Source of the DNA: Chloroflexota bacterium
Lineage (GTDB): Bacteria > Chloroflexota > Anaerolineae > Anaerolineales > Villigracilaceae
Length of the DNA stretch: 49,081 bases
Reading direction: 5' to 3'
Assembly: GCA_016191955.1 (NCBI GenBank)
Contig: JACPVC010000033.1
Coordinates: 1 to 49,081 of the forward strand
Shown: one piece after another, positions 21,451 through 28,262 of the stretch
Layout of the letters: every line of letters starts with the position of its first letter
How positions within the stretch are numbered: the stretch's first letter is position 1
Position numbers and translations under genes: made by a program
Notes under the pieces: model-generated
The model's input: only the letters and a program-made list of their open reading frames with translations
Told to the model about the DNA's origin: nothing
The model's database searches: none

Positions 21451-23103
21451 TTATTTCGTCGGAGTTGGCTCTTCCATTTCAGACGAGAACACGGTGACGC
21501 GGTTGCGTCCGCCCGCTTTGGATTGATACAGAGCCAGGTCTGCCATATTAAGCAGAGTCTCACCTGAATTTGAATGGAGCGGGAAGGATGCAACCCCGGC
21601 TGAGAAGGTGGATTTTACATGCTTACCCTCGCACTCAGTAACAAGCGCCTCAAATCGTTTTCTGAAAAGTTCGGCGCGTTCGTGAGCATCTTCCACCGCG
21701 GCGTCTGGCATGAGGATGACGAATTCCTCCCCGCCAAACCGGCAGACGATGTCGCTGCGCCTCGTATTTTCTTGAAGGAAATTTGCCAGCGACTGCAAAA
21801 CCAGGTCACCGCATTTGTGACCGTAGGTATCGTTGACTTTCTTGAAGAAATCCACATCCAAAACGATGAGGGAGAACGGGCTGCTCTCGCGGACTGCGTG
21901 GGCGGTTTCCCTGTCCAACGCTTCGGCGAAATAACGACGGTTGAACACACCGGTCAGCGGGTCGCGGATGGCTTGCTCCTGTAATTGCAGACGCAGTCGC
22001 TCGTTCTCGTTCAACTGCACCTGAAGGGCTTGGTTGGCATTCTTCAATTCTTTTTCGAGGTTCTTCCGGTCGGTGATGTCGTAGGCGAGGATCACCCGTC
22101 CTTCCAACTGGCTTGCGCGGTTGTAGATGGGTGTGATGATGGTTTCGAGGATGCGGGGCGGGCTGTCGGGAATCTCGATCTCTTCGCGGGTATGTTCCAG
22201 AAAGAAGAAGCGCTGGAGCAATTGGGGCCAGTTGTGAAAGACCTCAATCGGCTCCTTCCCCAAGATCTCGTCGAACGATTTCCCCAACCACTTTTGCGCC
22301 ACTGCGTTCGCGTCGATGATGCGTTCTTTTTCATCCAGCACAAAGACCATTTCGGGGATGAATTCCATCACGTTGTCGCGGGCGATGGGCACAAGGTCGA
22401 GCAGGCGGAGCCCAAAAATATCGGCTGCCAACAAAACCGCGGTGAGAGTGAAGGACAGGGGCGTTAAATCCACTGGCGCCGGGAAAAGAGGGATCATACC
22501 GGGAGCCAGTTGATACATCAGGTTGGCCACAAAGGGAACGACCACTGCGCCGATTAAGTAAGGTGTCTGTTTGCGATACACGGCTCGCGCCTGCGAAAAA
22601 CGGCGCACTAGTGCTACCAGCCCGATGAGGTACAGCAGGTAGGCATGCGGCAGCGCGATCCAATACATGATGCCGCGGTTGATGATTAACGGTCCGCCCG
22701 TTTCTGTGGCGATGCGTACAGAAGAGTAGTAAAGATGGAACCACGTCTCGGAGAATATAAAGAGAAGAGATATGCCCGGAATGATCCAAAACACCAGCAT
22801 GACCGGTTTGCCCGTCAGCCATTGATCGAGCCGGGTGTATTTCAAGGAAAAAAAGAACCATGCTACCGGCACAGATTGAATTCCGATATTCTCGATCTGC
22901 AGCCAGAATAGCTTGGCTTCAAGCGCTGGGGAGAGCGTAATCATGGCGTAACTGAACGACCAGATTGCCAACCCTGTCAACATCAGTGTGAGCGAACGGA
23001 TCCCCGGTTTCCTCGGTCTGCGGGTCAGGATGAGCGCGATGGTAAATGCCCCAATTGCGGTGGCGATCAAAATGATTGAAAAGACGGTCCAGGAAGTATC
23101 CAT
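21451..23103 (-). CDS. diguanylate cyclase with N-terminal 7TM sensor and PAS domain
   Basis: 550 aa from the ATG at 23103; the open frame upstream overlaps hutI and is not coding. Seven hydrophobic helices (about 5-230) resemble the histidine-kinase-type 7TM sensor. A PAS domain follows (IPEMVFVLDEKERIIDANAVAQKWLG), then a coiled coil and GGDEF domain with intact active site RFGGEEFVIL and an RxxD inhibitory site (RRSD) five residues before it. It makes cyclic di-GMP; activity is probably product-inhibited. It starts 14 nt after the hutI stop. Confidence 0.93.
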   Translation of the reverse strand: MDTSWTVFSIILIATAIGAFTIALILTRRPRKPGIRSLTLMLTGLAIWSFSYAMITLSPALEAKLFWLQIENIGIQSVPVAWFFFSLKYTRLDQWLTGKPVMLVFWIIPGISLLFIFSETWFHLYYSSVRIATETGGPLIINRGIMYWIALPHAYLLYLIGLVALVRRFSQARAVYRKQTPYLIGAVVVPFVANLMYQLAPGMIPLFPAPVDLTPLSFTLTAVLLAADIFGLRLLDLVPIARDNVMEFIPEMVFVLDEKERIIDANAVAQKWLGKSFDEILGKEPIEVFHNWPQLLQRFFFLEHTREEIEIPDSPPRILETIITPIYNRASQLEGRVILAYDITDRKNLEKELKNANQALQVQLNENERLRLQLQEQAIRDPLTGVFNRRYFAEALDRETAHAVRESSPFSLIVLDVDFFKKVNDTYGHKCGDLVLQSLANFLQENTRRSDIVCRFGGEEFVILMPDAAVEDAHERAELFRKRFEALVTECEGKHVKSTFSAGVASFPLHSNSGETLLNMADLALYQSKAGGRNRVTVFSSEMEEPTPTK

Positions 23104-23117
23104 GAGTCGTTGCCCTC

Positions 23118-24392
23118 TTATGCCGTTCGGTAATAACCCACGTCTACGGAATAGACTTGTCCGCGTTTGATAACCTGTTTGACGAGATTGGTTCCGTAGC
23201 GATAACCCACCTGACGGTAATCGTTCACCGACAGAATGAGCATATCCGCCTGTTTGCCCACTTCGATGGAGCCAACGGTAGCTGCTCTGCGAATGGCGTG
23301 CGCCGAGTTGATGGTCGCTGCGGCGATGGCTTGCGCGGGCGTTAACTTCATGTAACGGCAGGCAAGCGCAATCGCGAATTGCATCGATTCGTTCCACGAG
23401 GTGCCGGGGTTGCAATCTGTGGCAATGGCGAGCATGGCATCGGCTTCGAGTAATTTTTTTGCAGGCGTGTAATGGGACTCCGCCAACCCGAACGGAGTGC
23501 AAGGAAGCGCGACTGCCACCGTGTCAGACTTTCCCAACGCCTCGATATCCGCATCAGACGTGACCACGAGATGGTCTGCCGACGCAGCCTTTAACTCCGC
23601 TGCGAGCGACGCCCCGCCGAGGTTGTCGAATTCGTCAGCGTGGATCTTGAGCGGGAATCCCAGCGACCCAGCCTGCGTCAGGATCTGACGCGATTGTTCG
23701 AGGGTGAAGGCTTTTGTCTCGCAGAACACATCCACAAAGGGCAGAGGCAGGCGCGGAGCGTGAGTCTCCCACCAGCCTTTAAGCATGGGTAGCATGGTGT
23801 TGGCGACTTCATCGGTATAACCCTGCGGGTTGTCTTTATATTCCGGCGCAATAGCATGCGCGCCAAGGAATGTGATTACGAGGTCCATTGGGCTTTCATC
23901 GTTCAGGGCAAGCAAGGCTTTAAGCAGGCGCAGTTCGGTGGCAGTTTGCAGACCGTATCCTGTTTTTGTTTCAGCCGTTGTGGTTCCATTCCTGAACATC
24001 CGCAACAGCCGCGGACGTGTCTCTGCCATCAATGTTTCAATGCTGGCGGTGCGCGTGGCTCTGACAGTGGAGAGAATCCCGCCGCCTGCGGCAAGAATAT
24101 CGAGATAGGGTGTGCCCGCCATTTTTTTCTCGAATTCATTCGCGCGGTCTCCCGCCCAGATGATGTGAGTGTGCGGGTCCACGAAGCCGGGCATCAACAC
24201 GCAGTGACCGGCATCGAGCGTAGGTTCGTCGGGGTAGGCATTGCGGAGTTCCTCGGTGGTGCCAACAGCGACGATCTTTTCATCGCGGATGACCACCGCG
24301 CCATTGGGGATCACACCAAGCGAACCGAGCGCCTTTCCGCGCTGCGGTCCGCCTGCAAGAGTGAGAAGCTGGGATGCTGAATGAATTAACAT
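23118..24392 (-). CDS. hutI: imidazolonepropionase
   Basis: 424 aa from the ATG at 24392 (GGAG 5 nt upstream). Amidohydrolase fold: PGFVDPHTHIIWAGDR (HxH metal site), ETKTGYGL, HADEFDNLGG and a late TDCNPGTSW. It opens imidazolone-5-propionate to formiminoglutamate in histidine degradation. No other hut gene is in the window, apart from the arginase-family neighbour. Confidence 0.93.
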   Translation of the reverse strand: MLIHSASQLLTLAGGPQRGKALGSLGVIPNGAVVIRDEKIVAVGTTEELRNAYPDEPTLDAGHCVLMPGFVDPHTHIIWAGDRANEFEKKMAGTPYLDILAAGGGILSTVRATRTASIETLMAETRPRLLRMFRNGTTTAETKTGYGLQTATELRLLKALLALNDESPMDLVITFLGAHAIAPEYKDNPQGYTDEVANTMLPMLKGWWETHAPRLPLPFVDVFCETKAFTLEQSRQILTQAGSLGFPLKIHADEFDNLGGASLAAELKAASADHLVVTSDADIEALGKSDTVAVALPCTPFGLAESHYTPAKKLLEADAMLAIATDCNPGTSWNESMQFAIALACRYMKLTPAQAIAAATINSAHAIRRAATVGSIEVGKQADMLILSVNDYRQVGYRYGTNLVKQVIKRGQVYSVDVGYYRTA

Positions 24393-24519
24393 GGGCTCCA
24401 ACCTGGACGTTGAGATGAATAATTTAACCACAGAAATGCCCGCATGGATGAACATTTATGTATTGTCAGTCCGCTTTATTCCTTAAACTTTCCTTAACAG
24501 GATTGCAAAACAAAAACTA

Positions 24520-24547
24520 TTGACTCTCCACTGTTTTGACGTAGAAT
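24520..24547 (+). promoter_or_regulatory. putative sigma-70-type promoter for the first pilin gene
   Basis: TTGACT (24520-24525), a 16-nt spacer and TAGAAT (24542-24547), about 58 nt before the pilin ATG. Confidence 0.5.
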
Positions 24548-24605
24548 AAAGTCGTAGATTCGGAAAGAGTTTTCCGGCAAATTTAGATGAAAGGAGAAAA
24601 TTATC

Positions 24606-24761
24606 ATGTTATTCTCACCCAAGGAAAAAGGCCAGGGTTTGGTCGAATATGCGTTGATCCTCGTTTTAGTTGCTATCGTTGTTATCGCGGCTCTCATGAT
24701 CCTCGGCCCGATCATCGGTAACGTCTTCAGCAAGATCAACTCCAGCCTCAACGCCGTGTAA
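24606..24761 (+). CDS. Flp/Fap-type (class IVb) pilin, copy 1
   Basis: 51 aa. A short leader ends MLFSPKEKG, then mature QGLVEYALILVLVAIVVIAA with the class IVb signature (G, then Glu at mature position 5, EY). A short C-terminal part ends NVFSKINSSLNAV. AAAGGAGA lies upstream. A prepilin peptidase would cut after the glycine. It is almost identical in DNA to copy 4. Confidence 0.9.
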   Translation: MLFSPKEKGQGLVEYALILVLVAIVVIAALMILGPIIGNVFSKINSSLNAV

Positions 24762-24780
24762 TTTGGTCTTCAAGTAATAA

Positions 24781-24808
24781 AAAAGCCTCATCGTATGATG
24801 AGGCTTTT
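24781..24808 (+). terminator. terminator behind pilin copy 1
   Basis: 12-bp arms AAAAGCCTCATC / GATGAGGCTTTT with loop GTAT and a following T tract, 20 nt after the pilin stop. Confidence 0.9.
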
Positions 24809-24812
24809 TATA

Positions 24813-24961
24813 TTAATAGCTGATGTTACGCGATTTCTACTTTTTTGCGTCCCTCGCCCTTCGACTGCCGCGCTCCCGAAAAACACCGGGACGATGTGAG
24901 CGGAGAGCGGGCGCTCCTCCCGCTCGTAGTCGAAGCGCAAGTGCGTAACATCAGTTAATAG
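24813..24961. mobile_element. MITE-like insertion with 7-bp target-site duplication
   Basis: 12-bp perfect terminal inverted repeats CTGATGTTACGC (24820-24831) and its complement (24943-24954) enclose 111 bp without an open frame but with internal complementarity. They are flanked exactly by the direct repeat TTAATAG (24813-24819 and 24955-24961). This is the signature of a small non-autonomous transposon. Confidence 0.8.
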
Positions 24962-25200
24962 GACTTTCGCTCACGCGTACCTGCGGCACGGTGCAGGCAA
25001 GATGACAAGCGAAGGTCCTGATTAATTTTGTGCTTAATCATTAAATTGAGATAAAATGGACAAATTCATTAAAAAGTTAAACGTTCCCTGCCTATTAATT
25101 ATCAAAATTTCTGATTCATTATTATGAATAACATGGGACTGGAAACGTTTCTCCTCCCGCATTTGGAACGGGTACCTTTAAGGAAAGGAGGTAATTTGCC
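24962..25200 (+). other. non-coding interval upstream of pilin copy 2
   Basis: AT-rich, no gene. It probably holds the copy 2 promoter and ends in AAGGAAAGGAGG just before the ATG. No clear hairpin was found. Confidence 0.4.
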
Positions 25201-25356
25201 ATGTTATTCTCACCTAAAGAGAATGGTCAGGGTCTTGTAGAGTACGCGTTGATTCTTGTTTTGGTTGCCATTGTTGTTATTGCAGCTCTCGTAATCCTCG
25301 GCCCAGTCATCGGAAACGTTTTCAGCAAGCTCAATTCCAGCCTCAACGCCGTGTAG
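25201..25356 (+). CDS. Flp-type pilin, copy 2
   Basis: 51 aa. The same plan as copy 1 with a few changes (KENG at the cleavage site, AALVILGPVIG, SKLNSSLNAV). GGAGG lies upstream. It diverges from copy 1 mainly at synonymous sites. Confidence 0.9.
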   Translation: MLFSPKENGQGLVEYALILVLVAIVVIAALVILGPVIGNVFSKLNSSLNAV

Positions 25357-25380
25357 TTTAATTTTAAGTAGTAAAAACAT

Positions 25381-25421
25381 AATTCATCCGCGAAACGTGA
25401 TTTCGCGGGTGAATTTATTTT
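25381..25421 (+). terminator. terminator behind pilin copy 2
   Basis: 15-bp arms (25381-25395 and 25401-25415, one G-T pair), 5-nt loop, then TATTTTA. Confidence 0.85.
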
Positions 25422-25676
25422 AAGAACCAACCTAAGGGCATAAGACGCGCCATCATGTTTTACCCTGCCAACTCTTCAACTCATGGAAGTGGAGCACATT
25501 TCGCTCGTCCCAGCCTGACGAGGCAGTTTTTTGCTTGTTTTGCTGCCGACCTTGCATAATTCTTAAGTGGCTATCGTGTGCGGCGATTGAATTATTGATT
25601 TTCTTCCTGCAAAATGAAAGATGTAAGTGATCCCGGAATGGGGACGGGAAATCTTGAGGAAAGGAGGCAGAAGAAC
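25422..25676 (+). other. non-coding interval upstream of pilin copy 3
   Basis: About 255 bp without a recognisable gene or strong repeat. It ends in a good AAAGGAGG ribosome-binding site before copy 3. Confidence 0.4.
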
Positions 25677-25832
25677 ATGTTATTCCGGTCTAAAGAAATA
25701 GGCCAGGGCCTTGTGGAATATACATTTATCCTTGTTATGGTTTCCATTCTTGTTATTGCGACACTCCTGGTGCTTGGTCCCACCATTGGCAACGTCTTTA
25801 GTAATTTGAATACAAGTTTGGTCACTATATAA
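25677..25832 (+). CDS. Flp-type pilin, copy 3 (divergent)
   Basis: 51 aa from the ATG at 25677; an in-frame ATG 21 codons upstream lacks a ribosome-binding site. Leader MLFRSKEIG, mature QGLVEYTFILVMVSILVIAT, tail NVFSNLNTSLVTI. It keeps the G and EY motif but is clearly more divergent than the others, suggesting a minor or specialised pilin. Confidence 0.88.
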   Translation: MLFRSKEIGQGLVEYTFILVMVSILVIATLLVLGPTIGNVFSNLNTSLVTI

Positions 25833-25975
25833 ATTATCCCATCATCCCTGTAAGGCTAACATAATTGTAAAGGACTTAATTGCAGACTCACTTGCAAAAA
25901 ATTTCAGTCCATGTAAAATAAAATCAATCTCGGGAGGGCCTCCTGAGAAATCCAGAAAGAAAGGAGAAATTTGCC

Positions 25976-26131
25976 ATGTTATTTTCACCCAAAGAAAAAG
26001 GCCAGGGTTTGGTCGAATATGCGTTGATCCTTGTTTTGGTTGCTATCGTTGTTATCGCGGCTCTCATGATCCTCGGCCCGATCATCGGTAACGTCTTCAG
26101 CAAGATCAACTCCAGCCTCAACGCCGTGTAA
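25976..26131 (+). CDS. Flp-type pilin, copy 4
   Basis: 51 aa, identical in protein to copy 1 and nearly identical in DNA, including the sequence after the stop. AAAGGAG is upstream, and a TTGCAA-N16-TAAAAT promoter-like pair lies about 75 nt before the ATG. The likeness to copy 1 suggests recent duplication or gene conversion. Confidence 0.9.
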   Translation: MLFSPKEKGQGLVEYALILVLVAIVVIAALMILGPIIGNVFSKINSSLNAV

Positions 26132-26148
26132 TTTGATCTTCAAGTAAT

Positions 26149-26176
26149 AAAAAAGCCCCGTCGTGAGATGGGGTTT
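26149..26176 (+). terminator. terminator behind pilin copy 4
   Basis: An imperfect AAAAGCCCCGTC / GATGGGGTTTTT hairpin with loop GTGA and a T tract. It corresponds in position to the terminator of copy 1 but differs in sequence. Confidence 0.8.
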
Positions 26177-26244
26177 TTATTTTTGGGGATGAAGCCCTTG
26201 CGCCTCACCCCGGACCCTGGAACTGCTCCCGTTTTAGTGAGCTT

Positions 26245-27390
26245 TTACTGCCTTTGCATCCGCCGCAGTGCCAGAATACCAGCCATATTGAACAGGACTG
26301 CCGTCAGCGCCACAAAGACAAAGCCGAACTGCTGGTAAATGAACGCCGCCAGAAGTGCGCCAAGGGCGCGTCCCAAGGCGTGACCGGTTACATTTAAAGA
26401 TAGCAGCGTTGCCCGCGCCGAAGGGACCAGTTCCGTCACCATGGGGATATGGCTGACCATGACGTATTCAAACGCGATGTAGTAAAGGAATAAGCCGATC
26501 AACGCGCCAACCTGAGTCCGCCCAATGAAGGGAAGCAGAATAGCCGCCAACGAATTAGTAATCAACCCAATGGCGAGGGCGCGCGGTTTGCCGAGTCTAT
26601 CTGTGGTGAAAGCGACCAGACCTTCACCGCTTAATTCAGAGATGCCGATCACTGCCGAGGCGCCTGCCAGTGCCGCAATCTTCAACCCAAATGAATCCTC
26701 CAGCCAAACGCCAAAAATCACGTTGACCAGCTCGTTCGCCGCGCTTGCCCACAGCGCAATGGAAATTCCCGCCAGCGCAGGCGTGGATTTGAACACGGCG
26801 AGATAACCGTCACGGGTGCTGTTGACAGGCTCATGATGCGGGTCCTCATTTGGGACAATTCGCCAGAGGATAAAGAAAGCGATCAACCCTAAAATGCTGA
26901 ATAATGGAAAGGGAGCAGACCACCCAAAACGGTCGATCAAGAAACCGGCTATGGGAACGCCGGCAATAAATGCCATGGACCAAGCCACTTCCGTTATCGC
27001 AAGGGCGGTACCGCGCTGGTGATAAGGAATGCGGTCGCCGAAATAAGCTTGCATGGCAGGGTCGAACATGAACTTGCCGATCATGGCAAGACCGAGCGCG
27101 GCAGCCAATGCCCAAAAGGTGGGAAAGACCGCCACAATACCAATACCGAAGACAAAAATACCCAAGCCAGCCAGCATGCCAAACTTGCGTCCACGCCGAT
27201 CGGCGATGGGACCGAGCAATGGGCTGGTTGCTCCGAGCAGCGAACGCCCCGTCATCAGCAAGGACATGGTGGAAATATCCACACCAAGTCCGCGCGCAAA
27301 GATGGGTAGAAATGGATACACCATCCTGTGAGCGGAATTCAGGATAGTGCGGACGAACATGAATAGGATAAGTTGAAAGCGGAGTCGCAA
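26245..27390 (-). CDS. MFS transporter
   Basis: 381 aa, about 12 hydrophobic helices. The loop between helices 2 and 3 has the MFS signature GPIADRRGRKFGML; helix 5 has the drug-efflux-like region VAWSMAFIAGVPIAGFLIDRFGW. It is short for the family. Substrate unknown. It starts 8 nt after the upstream membrane-protein gene, so the two are probably cotranscribed. Confidence 0.88.
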   Translation of the reverse strand: MRLRFQLILFMFVRTILNSAHRMVYPFLPIFARGLGVDISTMSLLMTGRSLLGATSPLLGPIADRRGRKFGMLAGLGIFVFGIGIVAVFPTFWALAAALGLAMIGKFMFDPAMQAYFGDRIPYHQRGTALAITEVAWSMAFIAGVPIAGFLIDRFGWSAPFPLFSILGLIAFFILWRIVPNEDPHHEPVNSTRDGYLAVFKSTPALAGISIALWASAANELVNVIFGVWLEDSFGLKIAALAGASAVIGISELSGEGLVAFTTDRLGKPRALAIGLITNSLAAILLPFIGRTQVGALIGLFLYYIAFEYVMVSHIPMVTELVPSARATLLSLNVTGHALGRALGALLAAFIYQQFGFVFVALTAVLFNMAGILALRRMQRQ

Positions 27391-27398
27391 AATATTGC

Positions 27399-28013
27399 TC
27401 AGTTGCCGGGTTTGATGTTAAGCAGGAAGCGCGTGAGGAAATAAGCTGCCAGCCACGTGAGCAGGATCAACGCGATGAAGAAACCGATAATGACGTAATT
27501 CCCTGAATTGAAAATAGGAGATGGAGGCGGGTGCATGATGTTTTGAGCTTGAGCAAAGATGACGCGCAATGCAATGATGTAAAGAATATTCGCCAGTGAA
27601 GTGAGCCAGTGAATACTGAACATCCATAAACCAAGTTGAAGCAGAACACCCGTGATGGCAAAGATCATGGCGAGACGGAAGCGCGGCTCGGCGAGGAAGA
27701 GACCGTTCCAATTGGCTTGCATGGCAAACAGGGAGAGCGGCAAATAGGTGACCCAGAAGAGGATGCCGGTGCGCCCGAGTGCTTCGCTCCAGGTGTGGAA
27801 AAGGTCACGTCGCAGAAGCAGGCCGAAAAGTCCGGCAAGAGCCGCGAAGATGAAGGCAATTTCCGCAGTGAGCACCCAGGCTCCATGCAGGTAGACGAGG
27901 CGCACGTTCGATCCCAGGGATTGTTCTTCGGGACCGAATAACGTTAATACTGCAATGGCAGCAAGTGTTAGAAAGAAATATGGCAGGTTTTGTTTCGGTT
28001 TGGACATTCCCAA
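27399..28013 (-). CDS. six-helix membrane protein, possibly distant relative of cytochrome assembly protein CcmC/CcsA
   Basis: 204 aa with about six hydrophobic helices. The segment VRLVYLHGAWVLTAEIAFIF resembles the His-containing CcmC helix, and ILFWVTYLPLSLFAMQANWNG occupies the position of the following one, but the tryptophan-rich WWD motif is not clear. The family suggestion is weak. An unknown membrane protein paired with the MFS gene is the safe call. Confidence 0.55.
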   Translation of the reverse strand: MGMSKPKQNLPYFFLTLAAIAVLTLFGPEEQSLGSNVRLVYLHGAWVLTAEIAFIFAALAGLFGLLLRRDLFHTWSEALGRTGILFWVTYLPLSLFAMQANWNGLFLAEPRFRLAMIFAITGVLLQLGLWMFSIHWLTSLANILYIIALRVIFAQAQNIMHPPPSPIFNSGNYVIIGFFIALILLTWLAAYFLTRFLLNIKPGN

Positions 28014-28051
28014 ATTGTAACCGTATTACAAACACTTTTGTCGGCTCTTCC

Positions 28052-28080
28052 TTGACAATGACCGCGCCTGTGGATACACT
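28052..28080 (+). promoter_or_regulatory. promoter of the riboswitch/P-type ATPase transcript
   Basis: TTGACA (28052-28057), 17-nt spacer, TACACT (28075-28080). The transcript would start near 28087, directly before the riboswitch core. Confidence 0.75.
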
Positions 28081-28086
28081 CAGGGC

Positions 28087-28221
28087 GTTTGGGGAGTAGC
28101 CACCTGCCTCCCCGCAGGACGCGTTGTCGTCAGTCCATTGGCATAATGCCATCGGCAACGCGGACGTTTTAGACGTTTGGCGAGACCATCCACGGAGGTA
28201 GTGGTGGTCTCGTTTTTGTTT
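28087..28221 (+). promoter_or_regulatory. yybP-ykoY-type manganese riboswitch with intrinsic terminator
   Basis: The two conserved loop sequences of this class are present: GGGGAGTAGCC (28091-28101) near the 5' end and GGCGAGACC (28179-28187) near the 3' end, with paired helices between. The GAGACC strand is also the left arm of a terminator (28181-28193 with 28201-28212, one bulge) followed by TTTTTGTTT. Ligand binding should hold GAGACC in the aptamer, prevent the terminator and switch the ATPase on. The class senses Mn2+. Confidence 0.82.
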
Positions 28222-28262
28222 GTAAGAGGCACATCTCCGAACATCCAATATCAGGAGTTTTC

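Noticed and set aside
24494-24751. Minus-strand frames at each pilin gene (24494, 25227, 25592, 25924)
   Set aside because: They recur only because the four pilin genes are repeats; the plus strand has the ribosome-binding sites and the class IVb motif.
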